Shown here: positions 1-12,581 of the stretch, piece after piece
Position numbering within the stretch: position 1 is the stretch's first letter
Layout: the number at the start of each line of letters is the position of its first letter
Assembly (NCBI GenBank): GCA_015680685.1
Contig: MNCI01014764.1
Span: forward strand, 18,142-82,141
Reading direction: 5' to 3'
DNA: 64,000 bases
From: Gnetum montanum
Lineage: Eukaryota > Streptophyta > Gnetopsida > Gnetales > Gnetaceae
Position numbers and translations under genes: made by a program
The notes under the pieces: generated by a model
The model's input: the letters and a program-made list of their open reading frames with translations, nothing else
The model's database searches: none
What the model was told of the DNA's origin: nothing

Positions 1-1433
1 AATCGATGAATCTCATGGGATCTAAGTTCTGATAGTCTCCCTTGGGCATAAGTCCCAAGGGTTCTCCTAGTTTCATACCATAGCCCATCTACGATGTGGT
101 GAAGTTGATCCCATTGTGTGTAACCATGGCCCGGGCAACAATGTAACAATGCATAGTAGTAGCCCATGGCAACATCCAAGGGTTCGTGAGTACCTTGCTT
201 CCATCCTTGGATCTGCTTCCACAAGTTAGACACTCTGGAGTACATTTGATATTTATCGTTGAAGAGTTCTAACATCATACTCAACCTCCTAATGGTTTTC
301 GATTCTAAGGACCGATACCAACTCTCTGATTCCTTTATGAGTATCCTAGGAAACAACTTTAATTTTTGCCACTCATTCTCTATGTTCTACAAGGAGCAAG
401 CATTGTGGAATTCCTATAAATGATTTTGCAAATCCACGTTGTATCCCCCTTCGAAGCATGGGATTTTGTTGATGTCTAAGCACTTGATCTAGCTATCTCT
501 TTGATGCCTTGTCGATATTCTCATTACCTCCATGATGTCTAACATGCTTCGGGTTGCAAGTAGGGGTTTGTCATGATCATCTCTTTCATGAAATCTATGA
601 TGTCTATGTTGTTCCCTACTTTCCCTTCATTCATGCACTTGTCCTCACTCTCAACTTTCTCGTCGAGGTCTCACATTTTGTCTACCTCTATCTTCACTGT
701 TATGCTCTCTATGACTACACCCAGAGGTGGAACGAGAGGGCGAATGATGTGAGGAAGGGGAAGAAGAAGGAGAACCATCACCATGACAATGTTTCCTACC
801 TTCCCTTCTATGGCTTTGGCCCCGATCGTGATGACGATCAAAGTGCCCATCCTTGTCATGTGTTGTTGTTCCCTCAGTGAATAGTTGGCATTCACAAGGA
901 TTAGAACTAGGGTTTTGTATCATGGATCATAGGTTCTAATACCCCACCTCCTCACTATCGTTAGAAGGGGGAACATCATTCGATAGAGAACCCGTTATAA
1001 GTGGTTCACCATCTCCGATTTCACTTAGGACGTGTGGGACCTCTTTGCCCTTCAACAGTGTATGGTGGCTCTCATGCCTTGAGTCCCTTATACGTTGTGT
1101 GGATGTGGGATGGTAATCCCTTATGTCAAAGTTGCCTATAATGTATTCAGCATAGAGCTATGTCATGCCGATCTATGCAAGAGCATGGAGGAGCATGTTT
1201 GGGATTGACCGATCTGGAGGTAACACTATGTTACCTTGCAAGTCTCTCCATCGCAGCTATTCGTCTTGATGGAGGATAAAGGTAAAATCTGGTATGTACT
1301 CATCAAGATGAGTATATACTACCCGATGTTGTTGAGGAAGTGGCTGATTTTGGTTATGTGTTTTAGATTGCCGACTGCTTCTTGTATTATCCCTAGGTGG
1401 TGTAATGCTCTTATGAGAAGAAGAAGAAGACAT
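1..1433 (-). pseudogene. gag: gag of element A0 (decayed, 3' part outside window)
   Basis: The ATG at 1433 starts the Met-Ser-Ser-Ser-Ser N-terminus also seen in gag of elements D (58989) and E (38191). An arginine/histidine/aspartate-rich stretch followed by a run of Ser-Pro repeats (SPSSSPSSHHSPSRS) lies near 690-860. The Gag core corresponding to 'W..M..LF..KYQ.Y' falls near 240-290. Many stops and frameshifts interrupt it. Gag forms the retrotransposon's cytoplasmic particle. The left window edge cuts it before the zinc-knuckle region. Confidence 0.75.
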
Positions 1434-1557
1434 TGTTATTCTGTTCGGTGTGCTAATTAACCGTTATATAATTTCTTATTTAATTAACCCTAAGGTTCAT
1501 TTAAGCTCCCAACAATGTGAGTGATTTCCTATTTTCTACTTAGCGCACAAACACTTA

Positions 1558-1576
1558 GTCCCTGGCAATGGTGCCA
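1558..1576 (-). other. Primer-binding site of A0 (tRNA-Asp type)
   Basis: On the minus strand the 19 nt directly after the LTR read TGGCACCATTGCCAGGGAC. This matches the complement of the plant tRNA-Asp 3' end (TGGCGCCGTTGCCGGGGA from general knowledge) apart from transition-type changes. It sits against the LTR with no spacer, unlike A, D, B and E, which have one extra T. Confidence 0.75.
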
Positions 1577-2139
1577 TGATGAGTGGCAAGGTACCCCTAC
1601 ACTCAACCATACGAATATGAGCGTAACATGCGCAATCCGGTCGAACTCCACAAACTAAGTGCCTACACACCTCATGGAACACTTAAGGTTAATTATTCAT
1701 TTTCTTCCCAAACTTACTTGTATTTTTCACGGTGTATGGTTAAGTCTGAGGTATATGATTTTTATAGTCTTTTATGTTTTATCTCCTATGCTAGTAAGGT
1801 AAAGGGTTGAAGAGACTAATTGACTAACTCTAACTAACTAACTAAGTCTAAATTAACCTAGCATCAGCATCTGTTCCCACTTACCGTTCACACCCTGAAC
1901 CAATGCAACCTTGGTTACCAAACGCTAATCATTTTTGGGATCACCAAGCACAACGCACGTGCTTGAAGCGGTCATACTGAGGCACTTAACTAGGAGAGAA
2001 GGGTTGAGAAAGATTTAATAACTAATAAANCTTGGGATGATAAACAAGGGAGAGCTGCCTCTTATTTATAGATTTGACGGTGCACCGCAATATCGTGGGG
2101 GATGCAATATTGCGGCCCATGCGATATCGCATCCCATCA
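1577..2139 (-). repeat. 5' LTR of A0 with internal deletion
   Basis: Begins (plus-strand view) TGATGAGTGGCAAGG and ends CCCATCA. It is about 563 bp against 818-851 bp for the LTRs of A and D. The missing part is the R region with the AATAAAG signal and the 'tttattcgagc' block; the break coincides with a single N at 2030. The U3 side keeps the CTATAAATAAGAGG-type TATA region near 2060 and alternating GATATC/CAATATTG motifs (2086-2131). Confidence 0.85.
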
Positions 2140-2409
2140 ACTTTGATGGAACAACAACATTGATGAAGATCCTTTATCTAATTGATCTCTTAATGAACCC
2201 TTATTTGAAAAGGCTACTTTGATTTCTTCATTAGCAAATATTCCTTGGCTTGTAGATCATCTCATGTATTTGAAGGATCAAAAGGTCCCTACTGAATGAA
2301 ACAAATGTAAGGTCCAATAATTTTTGCACCAAGTTAAACATTTCATGAAAATAGGGAAAAACCTCTAGAAAATCCATGCTAATAACTTGGTATATTGATA
2401 TGTTTCAAT
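2140..2409. other. Unassigned spacer
   Basis: No gene, RNA or repeat structure recognised. Probably an interior part of the older plus-strand gypsy element whose integrase follows, but it has no readable domain. Confidence 0.4.
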
Positions 2410-3550
2410 GTAGAACCAACTGAGAGTTCTCCATGATGTACATGAAAGACCATGTCAAGGATACCATGTCAAAAGAAGAAGGGTTATCAAGATCCTTATG
2501 GCTAGTTACTTCTAGCCAACTATCATCTATAATGCACATCATTTTTGTAAAATCTTATGAACATTACCAATGTGATACTACAAAAATGGATACAACCACT
2601 AGAGCCTTTTGATCTATGGAAAATTGACTTTGTGGGTTCTATCATTCCTTATTTGAATGAAAAATCAAACATAATTATTGTTATAATTTACTACACAAAG
2701 TGATCCTAAGCTTCTATAGTAATTTATTACACTATAATAACTATTTCTAACTGCTTTGAGTAGCATGTAAAGAATAAGTTTGGCATGAGCATTAATATTT
2801 GATAATGATACACACTTCACAGGGCTAACTTTTAAAAAGCTAATGCAACACTTAGGCATAGAACATAAGCTATCACCATACCATTCCCCAAGCCAAAGAA
2901 GAAGCCAAAGTCATAAACCATAAGATACCTTGTATACCAACATGCATGATTAGTAAATATAATAAATATTTGAGCATCAAAGTTGATGATGTTCTTTGGG
3001 CCTCTAGATCAACCTTGAAACTTCCTATTGGTTACTCAACCTATGAACTAATGTCTGAAAAATTGCTTAAGCTAGCTATACAAGCAAAACTTCATACACT
3101 CAATAATACATGTGACTTAGACTTAGATTTGACCTTAGCACAATGTGAGATATTAATGAACTTAAATGTTCTAATCAAGAATAGAATTATATCCCTCATG
3201 CATAACAAAGTTTATAAAGTTTACAGCAAATAGAAGCACGATCTTAAGATTAGACACCTAGACCTTTAACAAGGTGATAAGATTCACTACGACAACAAAA
3301 ATCATGTATCCTAGCATACTAAATTTCAAACACTTTGGAAAGGGCCATACATAATTCATGTAACCTATAGTTCTGGTGCACTACAAATTTGCTATTCATC
3401 AAACCTACATAAGCTTATCCTAATCAACATATAGCAAATAAAGCCATTCTGAGAGTCGTGTCAACCCAATGCCTCAAACACTCCCACAACTACCATTGCC
3501 AAATCCATCTTTTGCATCTCCTCCTAGAAACTCAATCATGGGAGATTTCC
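2410..3550 (+). pseudogene. int: Ty3/gypsy integrase relic
   Basis: A broken integrase on the plus strand. Near 2415-2570 is a trace of the N-terminal zinc-binding domain (LHDVHERPCQGYH, then ILMASYF*PTI and HHFC). At 2600-2700 is the catalytic core start (PLEPF..W.IDFVG). At 2801 is DNDTHFTG, the second Asp region. At 3320-3410 is the GPY module (TLWKGPYI) and the IQQIKPF end. The part up to 3550 still aligns with the integrase end and 'catgggag' region of E. Several stops and indels make it non-functional. The position of the third catalytic residue (2907-2909) reads AAA, Lys. RT and gag of this element would lie left of A0, outside the window. Confidence 0.8.
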
Positions 3551-6500
3551 TTTAATTTGAATTTAGTGCTTTTTTATCTTTTTATCTTACACTCTTTTAT
3601 TTTACAATTTTTTATAATTTTCTATTTTTTTGAATATTTTTCTAGTTATTTGGTATTTTTTAAATTCTTCATATGTTTTGCATTTCTTATAATGTTTTAA
3701 TTTCTTTTATAATTTTATAGTTTATTTGAGTCATTTTGAAAATTTATGTTAATAATGTTATTAATTTTATGTAGGGATTAACTTCATTGTTGGAATTGTA
3801 TTCTATACTATCAAATTATTGAAGAAGTAATTGTGCATAATAATGAGACCACAACATCCATCCCTTCATTTCCATCATTAAGAGATTCTTAATAAAGGAA
3901 TAACGTAATCCTTATTACATTTAAGACTAAAATTAAACATGATCATCGACCTTGAAGGATGAAGGACCGAGAGGTTTGGACAAGAATGTGGTATTATATT
4001 ATATGATTGAACTAGGTACTTTGTAATTACCTTAAGTAATATGTTTTGGTATTTTAATTTATTTTATTTTTCATTTTTGGAATGCTTAAGAAAAACAAAG
4101 TTAGTCTATGTGCATTGCAAATACTTTGGTAGGATGTTATTGATATTTTAATTTTTTTAATTTTTTTTAGTCTAGTCTATGTGGAAGTTCATGTACTTTA
4201 CATACTTAAGCTATGAATTTTGTAATTACCTTTCTCTGGGTGTATGTGATATTTTGAATTTATTTTATTTTTAGCATATATGCACCAACCCATTTGTTGA
4301 AGTTTTGAGAAAGCAAGTATTAGGTACTAGAAGGGTTATTGATACAAGGGGGTTCTACAACAAGTACCTGATATGCTTGCATGTGCTATGTGTTTGGCCT
4401 ATCCGAGTATTTATTTAGTAAATTAATTAAGTAATTATTATATATTTAATATTTTATTTTTAGATGATAGCATGAGTTAGTACTCATGTTAGTTATGTTT
4501 GAGTTTGTACCTTAGACCTTGGTTAGTATTTGGAATGAAATAGTACCTTAGTTTGTTATGTTTAGTTTTGAGCTTTGGATCTTTAGTTAACATTTAGAGT
4601 TGAAATAGCTATTGGAAGCTATCTAAGGTACCCTATTAGAATAACGTTAGGATATAGATTCCTTTTAAAAATAATATTTATTCTATTTTCTAAAATTTGG
4701 GGTTAATTATATTTCCCTTTTAGTTTTAGTTTTTTCTTTCTGTGAGAGATTTCCCAATTAGTTTGATGCTAGCAGCCCTTCTATTAAAAACCATCCATTT
4801 TTTTCATCAATATTCAAAAATTTTAGTTAGAAGAAAACATCACCAAATAGGAAAACAACCTCATGCAAGTCAGCAATGACACTTAGATCTATGTAAGTAT
4901 TTCCATTTCAAGTTCTACTTCAGATCTTTCCTAGATTTAATTCTTGACATTCATCTCCTTTGAGGGTTTGAAGTTGATTTTAGGACTTCGTAGCTATGTG
5001 AAGGTTTGAAGAAAATGTTTAAAAGATCTAAATCATGTGAGGGCTTATGTCATCATCATTTTTATATAGATAGGAAAATCTATTACAATGCTCATCTTTT
5101 CGATTTTGGGTTTTTTTTTTTTTTGTTAATACATAATTTGGTTTGATACATATGTTTGGAATTCTGAGATTTTGATAATACATATTTATATAATTTGAAT
5201 TTGGATCTATATTTCTCCTATTCTATCAATGCTCTTATCTATTTTAAAAATTATTTAATTTTTGGCCAATTCAAGATTTTTTTTTTATTTCTATTGAATT
5301 TAATGGTTGATTCTCTATGGTTTTTAGCATCAACTAGTTGATAGTTATGATTTTTTAAGCTCAAAAGCTAGGTTATATTTTGTGATTTTTTAGGCTCACC
5401 AACTATTTAATATTTTATGATTTTTTAGATTCATCAACTATTTGATATTTTGTGAGTTTTAGACTTATTGACTATTTGGTAATATAGAAGACTTAGGACT
5501 TATATTTTAGCATTTTATTTGTACATTTTTCCACCACATAGGATTTGGTATTTGATTTGTGTAGGTTGTTAACATTTTTTTTTTTTAATGATGCCTTTCT
5601 TGGTAAGTATCTTTTTTTCAATTTGGTAAAGCTAATATAAAGGGAGTTTGTCATTGAAGTTAAAGAAACCTTAAGGTGTACTGCAATCTTTCACTATATA
5701 CACTAGTGAAGTCCATAACACATTGGCCTAACAATGTTGTATGAAAAAGGAAGAGAGGAGAAGACTTTAGGCTTCTCACCCTAGTGTACAATAGAAATCA
5801 AAGTGGTATTTCAACTAATCATGGCACTAGATTTAATAAATAATAAATAAGTCTCACAAGCACATTTTATTTGATTTTAGTTTTAGATTTGGATAAAATC
5901 TTTTTGTGTACAAAAACTACACATCTTAACTTTGATATTTTGATACTAACAATTGGTGCTATGACTCCGTAAATCTGAAGTTTGGGTGATGGTAAAATTT
6001 TGTTTGGATATCTTAGCTATTTGATATTATTTATTTAATGTTTTTTATTTATTAATATTTGATGTTTGTTTATTTGGCTATTTGGTACTAACTCTTTTGA
6101 TGCAGCAACCTCTTTACATGATTATTTAGCTACTTGATACCTAATTTCAAAATCCTTAAGTATTTATAGTTTATTTTCCCTACTCAATCCATGGACTGAC
6201 TTCTTTCTTTATTTTGACCTCTAAAGTATTATAAGTGTTCGCTTTGAGAAGTAGTTGAAAAAGCAAGAGTTAAATTAACATTTAGAGATTTAGCAATTTT
6301 TTTAAGTTAGCTATGTAATGTATTTCCATGAGGCTATAATGCTTAACCAATGTGTACTTGTAATCTATATATCCTTTGGATTAGCTATATGGACATTCTA
6401 CTTGCCCATTTTTGATGCAGGCTTACCTTTGTTTTACATATATTTAAGTTGGTAATGTTAATTTTAGATTTATGCATAGTTAATATTTTGTAATGTTAGT

Positions 6501-6630
6501 AACCCAATGCCTTGGTGATATTTTGGATATTCATTGGTTTATTCTATTGTTATACTTTTACATGCATATTTTGTATTTGGACCTAGGCATTAGGGAATTT
6601 GAACTATTATTATTGAATAGGTTAGGTTTT
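3551..6630. other. AT-rich sequence without recognised genes
   Basis: About 3 kb of strongly AT-rich DNA with many T runs. No coding domain, LTR boundary or RNA gene was recognised apart from a small degenerate tandem repeat (5325-5479). The first part may be the 3' region of the preceding integrase-bearing relic. Element A inserted at its right end. Confidence 0.5.
5325..5479. repeat. Degenerate ~35-bp tandem repeat, about four units
   Basis: Successive units share the pattern tattttrtgattttttag followed by rytcaycaactatttga. The middle two units are the closest; the outer two are diverged. No coding capacity. Confidence 0.55.
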
Positions 6631-7481
6631 TGATGAGCAGTGAGGTACCCCTACGCTCAACCATACGAATACGAGCATTTCACACATGATCCGGTCGAAT
6701 TCCAAGGACTAAGTGCCTATGCGCCTTTTTGGAACAATAACAGGTTGATTAATCATTGTCTTCCCAAACTTACTTGTATGTCACGGTTGTATGGTTAAGT
6801 AAGCTTGAGGCATATGATTTTTATGGCTTTTATGTGTTTTATATCCTGTGGTAGTAAGGAGGAGAGAGAGATAACTAAGTAACTAATCCAATTTAGCTAT
6901 TTATTAGCTAAGTTCTAATTATTCCTAACACCAGTATCCGTTACCACTAGTCATACACATCTTGAACCAGTGCAATGCTACTGGGATTACCAAACGCTAA
7001 TCGTTACTGGGTTACCAAGCGCTACATGCATGCTCAAAGCAGTTGTACTAAGTGTTTTTAACTAAGAGTGTATTTAACTAAGAGAGTTGTAAGGTGAGAG
7101 AGACCATTAATTAACTACGAAAGCATTAAATAATAATTAACACTAATTAATCTATTCTGCATGCTGCAAGGTTTATCATAAAGTTTGTCTTTATTTTCAT
7201 ACACAAAGTATGCTCAGGTACACAATGCTCGAATAAAGATTCATTCACTCTATGACTCCTACTATGGGCACGCAGGAATAATTCTAACTCTAGAGGGAAA
7301 AAATGGCAAGATTTTGGCTAAGGGAGTAACTTCTAACTATCGAAAACCAAGGGCACCACCTCTTATTTATAAGCAAGAAGGCAAGCCATGATATTGGGTA
7401 TCCGACATTGCATTGTTGATCCGATATCACGGATGCGACATCGTGGACGCAATATCATGTACACGATATCACAATTCATCA
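6631..7481 (-). repeat. 3' LTR of element A
   Basis: 851 bp, paired with 15623-16455. In element orientation it starts TGATGAATTGTGATATCG and ends CTCACTGCTCATCA. U3 holds iterated GATATC-like palindromes (7391-7472), then a TATA box. R-U5 includes TCTTTATTCGAGCATTG and AATAAAGA, and a region resembling the LTRs of B, D, E, F and G. Confidence 0.92.
7363..7373 (-). promoter_or_regulatory. TATA box in element A 3' LTR
   Basis: Minus strand reads TTATAAATAAGAGG just downstream of the GATATC cluster. The equivalent TATAAATA is present at the same place in the LTRs of B, D, E and F. Confidence 0.6.
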
Positions 7482-7494
7482 TACCCCCATGACT
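7482..7494 (-). other. Polypurine tract of element A
   Basis: Minus strand AGTCATGGGGGTA directly abuts the TGATGA start of the 3' LTR. The same tract precedes the 3' LTRs of B, D, E and F. It would prime plus-strand DNA synthesis. Confidence 0.75.
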
Positions 7495-9365
7495 GAATGA
7501 AAAATCATCCTCGAGTTCCTTGCAAAATATTGGGAAGGCATGGGATTATTAACTGAATGACCATTGATGGTGGAATAGGTGGACAGACTCAACGTGCCCA
7601 GTGAATGGATCAATAATACAATACATGACAACATTAGTGTTCATGACCACAAAAGTGAACACTGTACTTAAATGACATCTAGCCTTATTTGGTAGCTGGA
7701 AGAGAAGAAGGAGAGAGAGAGAAAAGAATAAGACATGTTGCTGCTGATGCCAATATTGCGTCATCCATTGTTTATCCATAGCCATGCCACCAATCTTGCT
7801 CCTTTCATAAACATTCTAGTTCCAGTCCATCCTAAGTGTTTCCTTCTAGGCCTAGTCCATTGTTGTATGATCAGCATCTACACACACAACACAGTCACAA
7901 ATGAGCGAGGTAGATAAATCACAATGCAGTTGATACCTTACCTCGATGTAAAGTGCATTGGCTGAGTTGTGGTTATGGCATATACTGATTCTAGAGATTT
8001 AACACTGGTGACTACCTAAGGTGCAGGGGTTAGGAAAAATTCAAAAAATTGTGTCAGGGCCCCCATGACTAGGAGTGAACCTCCAGATGCGATAGGATGG
8101 AAAAAGATAAGGAATAAGAAAGATGGAGAAAAAGTAACAATGGCAACGTGAGGAAAATGAATGTCATGGATGGGGATGAAACAAAAAAATTTTTGATTAC
8201 AGGAAATGTTTAAGGGAAAGAAGTTAACAAATGCACCAAAAAGAAATGCTAGTGGATCCTCCCCAAAGCAGGCTCATGCCTTTAGTGCCCTGATAGACCC
8301 ACAAACCAAAGAGTCTGTAGGCTCTAGGAATGTCAATTGGAAGCAAGAGTTAAGAACTTACCCATAAGAAATTACCAAGGAAGAACAATGCATCAACCAA
8401 GATACAAACTAATGATAAAACTGACAATGAGGTGAAAATAGAAAAAAAAGGTGCAAAGTAGAGAATGGAATGGAAACCCAAGAACAAGGTTGTGTAAAGT
8501 CCCTTGTGTCTTTCATGGTTAATGTGACCGAGTAGAAGTCATTCCAAATCTAGGCTTAACAATCCACATTCAGTGACCTTGCATCAACACATTTGACCAG
8601 CCCATCCCCTTGAAGCAAAAAGAATGCCTCTACAAAAGGTCACCCCCATTCCAAGGAGAGCAAGATGGAGAACCAGGAAGCAAGAAGGGACCTTAGTTAG
8701 AGGGAACCTTCAGGCATGGGTAACATGTCTTTCTAGTGCCCTAACCAGTGCGCGTAGCCCAAGTTCATTATTGTGTCTAAGGGGTATGCTTTGAATTCTC
8801 ACTATTTTTTTGTGTTTTTTGCATGAGAACCACACCATGCAAAGATTTATTTTTATGTACTCAACTTCCGGTGATTTGATGAATGGTCAAAATGGTGAAA
8901 AACCCAAGCAAAAAGCACCCAAGCACTCAAGAGAATATCCAATACAAATGCATAGAATCCCCTTGAGGTCACACCCTCTTCATCCTTTGAGTCTTTCGTT
9001 AGTCTGAGAAATACTCAACCACCAATTCGTTAATAGTTTTGTTAGAGAAAGGGACTATATAGTTCCAAGCCAAGGGAGACCATAGGATTTTATGGATGCA
9101 TGAATGTCATGGACTTATTGCCTGTTTAATCAAAAGAACCATACCTTAATATCAATCATCATACTTCAAAGGTAAAATCCAAACATTAGCAATCAATATG
9201 ATATTATTCATGCCACCATCATGAACACTTATTGGGTGACGAACAAAAAAAATAAAGTAATCACACAAAGAAATGGTAAAAATATGAATGATGGTGTAAA
9301 ACAATAATGTGTACAACAAAAATGTGTAAAACAAAAACTTAGAAAGAACTGAGGGCCTTCAACAA
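7495..9365 (-). other. Long 3' region of element A between integrase and 3' LTR
   Basis: About 1.9 kb homologous to 48326-50220 in D and 42927-44812 in E. It has no long ORF. In element orientation an AG/ATG junction (ATG at 7877-7875, preceded by gtgtgtgtag) matches the same position in the relatives; the short reading that follows is stopped after about 39 codons. Nearer the LTR, a hydrophobic reading (LPNKARCHL...DPFTGHVES) is partly conserved in D. In position it corresponds to the env-like or third ORF of Athila-type elements, but here it looks vestigial. Confidence 0.5.
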
Positions 9366-10660
9366 TTAGTAGAGGTGGCCATCTCCCCCATGACTAAGTT
9401 GGAAGGAGGAGATCTGAAATAATGAGCAAGGTTGCCCACCTACAGAAGTAGCATATGTTCTAGCTATCCTAAACTCATGGAAAGGTTTTTTTTGTTGCAC
9501 GTTGACTAACAGTCTCTTATCTAGGATCTCAGGTTTGTATATGGTCATGGCTCCTAAAGGAAAAGTTGCATAGGTAATGTAAGGTCCTTCCCACAGTGTT
9601 TCAAATTTGGTCCGTTGTGACACGTGTGGGGTTCCAGTAGAGAGCCTTATCTTCGGGTTGATACTTAACTTTCTTGATTTTCAAGTCATGACGTTGTTTA
9701 TTAAATACCTTGTGCAACTCATTAGATGACAGGGTAGCTAATCAATTCTCATCTAGCAAGTTAAGAGTCATCAACCTTTGCTTTTATGCTAGATCAAGGT
9801 CAAGGTTGAGGTCACATGTTGTGGCTAGTGCAGGGAGCTTAGTTTGGATAGGAAGCATTGGAAGTTTTCCATACACTAACTTGTAGGGAGAGTAGCCTAT
9901 AGGGAGTTTCCATGTGGAGCAGTATGCCCAAAGAGCATCATTTAGTTTGGTGCTCCAGTCTTGCCTATACTTGCTAATGGTTCTGGTCAGTATTTTAGTA
10001 ATCTCCCTATTGGTGACCTTAGCTTGACTGTTTGCTTACAGGTGGTATGGTGTAGTCAATTTGTGCTCAACCCCTAAGCGTTGCATTAACTTCCAAAAAG
10101 TTGCACCTGTAAAGTGTGTACCATTATTGGAGATAAGTGCACACAACACACCAAACCTATTAATGACTTCTTATTGAACAAATCATGCAGCTGTAGATGA
10201 TGTGAAATATTTAACGGAAATTGCTTTATCCCATTTTGTTAAGTAGTCTACAGCAACTATGATGTATGCTTTTCCATTGGACATTGGTGTAATGGGCCCC
10301 ATGAAATCAATTCCCCAAATGTTAAAGGGTTCTAATGGTTGAATCCATTGTTGCAGATCCTCCATTCGAGTAGTCATTCCCCCATCATGTTGACAATGTT
10401 CACAAGATTGGACGAAGTGATGGGTGTCCTAGAACAAGGTAGGTCAATAATACCCTGCAAGCAGGATCTTAATAGCCATTCTTCTCCCAACATAGTGACC
10501 CCCACAAGGGCCCTCATGAGTGTCTTGGAGAACTCTCATTTGATCTCTATTGGGAACACACCATCGAACCAAGCCATTGAGACATACTTTATAAAGTTGT
10601 CCATTGATCCCCATAAAGTACTTGGCTTTGTGAAGAAACTGTTGTTTCTTCTTAAGATCT
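9366..10660 (-). pseudogene. int: Integrase of element A (decayed)
   Basis: In coding order from 10660: the zinc-binding domain (THEGPCGGH... then HHF...C.HC near 10390-10560), the core beginning WGIDFMGPI with the first catalytic Asp, a second catalytic site mutated to Asn (SNNGTHFTG, codon 10126-10128), and Lys (codon 10018-10020) in place of the third acidic residue. Then come the C-terminal GPY module (TLWEGPYI, near 9590) and the end VQQKKPFHEFRIART. There is no chromodomain. Stops occur inside the core (PYHL*ANSQ). Integrase would insert the cDNA into the genome; this copy cannot. Confidence 0.85.
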
Positions 10661-10809
10661 AACTCTTGTGATGTTTTTTGGGTAAGGAGATAGGTAAGAA
10701 TGCTACTGTACTAGTTTGTCTCCATGGGTGATTGGTCATTCACTACATTGGCAAAGAGGAACTCATCAAGGAAGTGATCGAAAATAGGATACTCGTCCTC
10801 TTTGCTATC

Positions 10810-11180
10810 CTAGCTCAACCAAGATAAATGATCAACAACTACATTCTCGGTGTCTTTATGATTGATCATCGTTAGATTGAACTCTTGTAGGATTACCAGC
10901 CATCGTATAATATGGGGGCTTACCATTGACTTATTCATAAGGAACCAAATTGCACTATGATCTGTGTGTATGAATACTTTGTATCCCAATACATAGTGCC
11001 TAAATTTTTCTAGTTCAAACACTACAGTCATTAATTCTTTTTCTCTAATAGTGTAGTTAAGTTGTGCACCAGCTATACTTCTACTTGCATAGTGGATGTA
11101 TTAAGGGCATTTTTGATCATCTAACTATGTAAGTACGGCTCCTAAGGCATAGTTGGATGCATCAATTATGACATGGAATA
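10810..11180 (-). pseudogene. RNase H of element A (decayed)
   Basis: The readable block at 11031-10810 carries ELEKFRHYVLGYKVFIHTDH, then IRWLVILQEFNL and ENVVVDHLSWL. These are the Ty3/gypsy RNase H motifs with the TDH catalytic block and the D-H-L-S-R-like end (here W instead of R). It would degrade the RNA strand of the RNA:DNA hybrid. The N-terminal part (11040-11180) is out of frame with stops. Confidence 0.8.
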
Positions 11181-11187
11181 GTTTGGA

Positions 11188-12130
11188 CTAGTCAAGAGCT
11201 TGTAGAATGGGTGTTTCTACCAGTTTCTGTTTCAAAATTTGAAAAACTAGTTCACATTTCTTGGTCCACTTGAAGGGTATGTCCTTTTTTGTTAGCTCTA
11301 CCAATGGTTTGGAAATCTTCGAAAAGTTCTCTATGAATCTCCTATAATAGCCAATGTGTCCAAGGAATGACCAAATGTCTTTGATAGTTTTTGGTTGATG
11401 GGTAATTCCTTGGATAACCTTGATTTTCTTAGGGTCTATCTCTATCCATGCATGTGAAATTTTATGCCCAAGTACTACACCTTCTTGGATCATTAAATGG
11501 CTTTTTTGCAAGTTGATCCTTAGATTAGTCTCTACACATCTTTTCAGAACTTGCTCTAACTGGTCCAAGGCTTGATCAAAGCTTGCTCTGTAAGTGGAGA
11601 AGTCATCCATAAAGACTTCCACACCATTTCCCATCTGTTGCTGGAATATTCTTAGAACTAAGCGTTAAAACGTGGCAGGGGCATTGCACAAGCCAAACAA
11701 CATTTTTTTGTATGCAAACATTCCCAAAGGACTAGTGAATGTAGTTTTGTCTTGGTCTTCTGGGGCTATTTATATTTGGTTGTATCTACTATAGCCATCC
11801 AGAAAACTATAATAGCGATGCCCTATGATTGTGTCTAAGACTTGGTCAACAAATGGCAACTGGAAGTGATCCTTGAATGTTTCCATGTTTAGCAACCTAA
11901 AATCTATGCACACCCTCCATTTGCCTCCCTTTTTAGGCATGATTACTAATGGGCTAACCCATTCACTATTAGCAACGGGGTATATGAACCCAACCTTTAG
12001 AAGCTATTCGATTTCTTCTTTCACTACTTGCTTCAACTTTGGGTTCAATGGCCTTTGTGGTTGTTTTCAAGGGTTCATGGAGGAGTCAATGTAAATCATG
12101 TGCTGGCATATCCTAGGATCTATTCCAGTT
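11188..12130 (-). pseudogene. pol: Reverse transcriptase of element A (decayed)
   Basis: From 12130 downward: the fingers (LLKVGFIYPV, WVSPLV), CIDFRLLNM..F.DHF, the SFLDGYSRYNQI block holding the first catalytic Asp, FAYKKMLFGLCNAPATF, then VFMDDF near 11610 as the Y/F-x-D-D active site. The thumb follows (VLGHKISHAWIEIDPKKI) and ends SFLGHIGYYRRFIENFSKI. The catalytic FMDD is retained, but several stops split the frame. Part of the Gag-Pol polyprotein. Confidence 0.88.
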
Positions 12131-12580
12131 AATTTTGGATATGACCAGGTGATGCTTTTGACCACTTTTTTACAACCTTGAGCAGACTTTCTTTTTGATG
12201 TGGAGTAAGTCTTGCATTGATGATTACCGGTTTTCCATTCTTAAGGAACGTGTACTCCATACCGGTGGGCAATGGTTTTAGCTCTAGGGGCTCTTGTTTA
12301 AATTTCTTAGGGATTTTCAACTTCCCCTAGTTGATGTTTTCTAAGTTAGGACTAGGAAGTTGGCAGTGGACTTGCTCTAATGCATCAATATTATCTATGT
12401 AAGCACAAGTCAAATCCTCAGTCAGTTCCATGCATATGAGTGAGCTACTTTCTTGATTAGCTATCAGCCACTGGGTGTCTTCTTGTCATGTGGCCGTTGC
12501 ATACAAGCACCTTTGTATGTTGATCATTTGTGCACACTGATTGCATGTAGGTAATGTCAAAATTTGCACAACCCATGATC
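12131..12580 (-). pseudogene. Protease-RT linker of element A
   Basis: Readable as KIPKKFKQEPLELKPLPTG with MEYTFLKNGKPVIINA, well conserved in D (55570-55872) and E (41367-41612). This conserved spacer stands between protease and RT in Athila/Tat-type pol. No catalytic motif. Confidence 0.65.
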
Positions 12581-12581
12581 T

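Larger units (their letters stand above)
1..2139 (-). mobile_element. Element A0: partial Ty3/gypsy LTR retrotransposon (5' LTR and gag)
   Basis: Read on the minus strand, a 5' LTR (1577-2139) is followed by a tRNA-Asp-type primer-binding site and a decayed gag that continues past the left edge. LTR and gag align along their length with the more complete element A (6631-16455). The right boundary is the TCATCA-type terminus at 2139. The target-site duplication cannot be checked because the other end lies outside the window. Assignment to the same family as A and D is clear from sequence; the Athila/Tat-like label is inferred from primer site and domain features seen in the sister copies. Confidence 0.85.

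Noticed and set aside
2037-2222. 61-codon frame starting in A0's LTR
   Set aside because: It crosses an LTR boundary and consists of U3 repeats plus flanking DNA.
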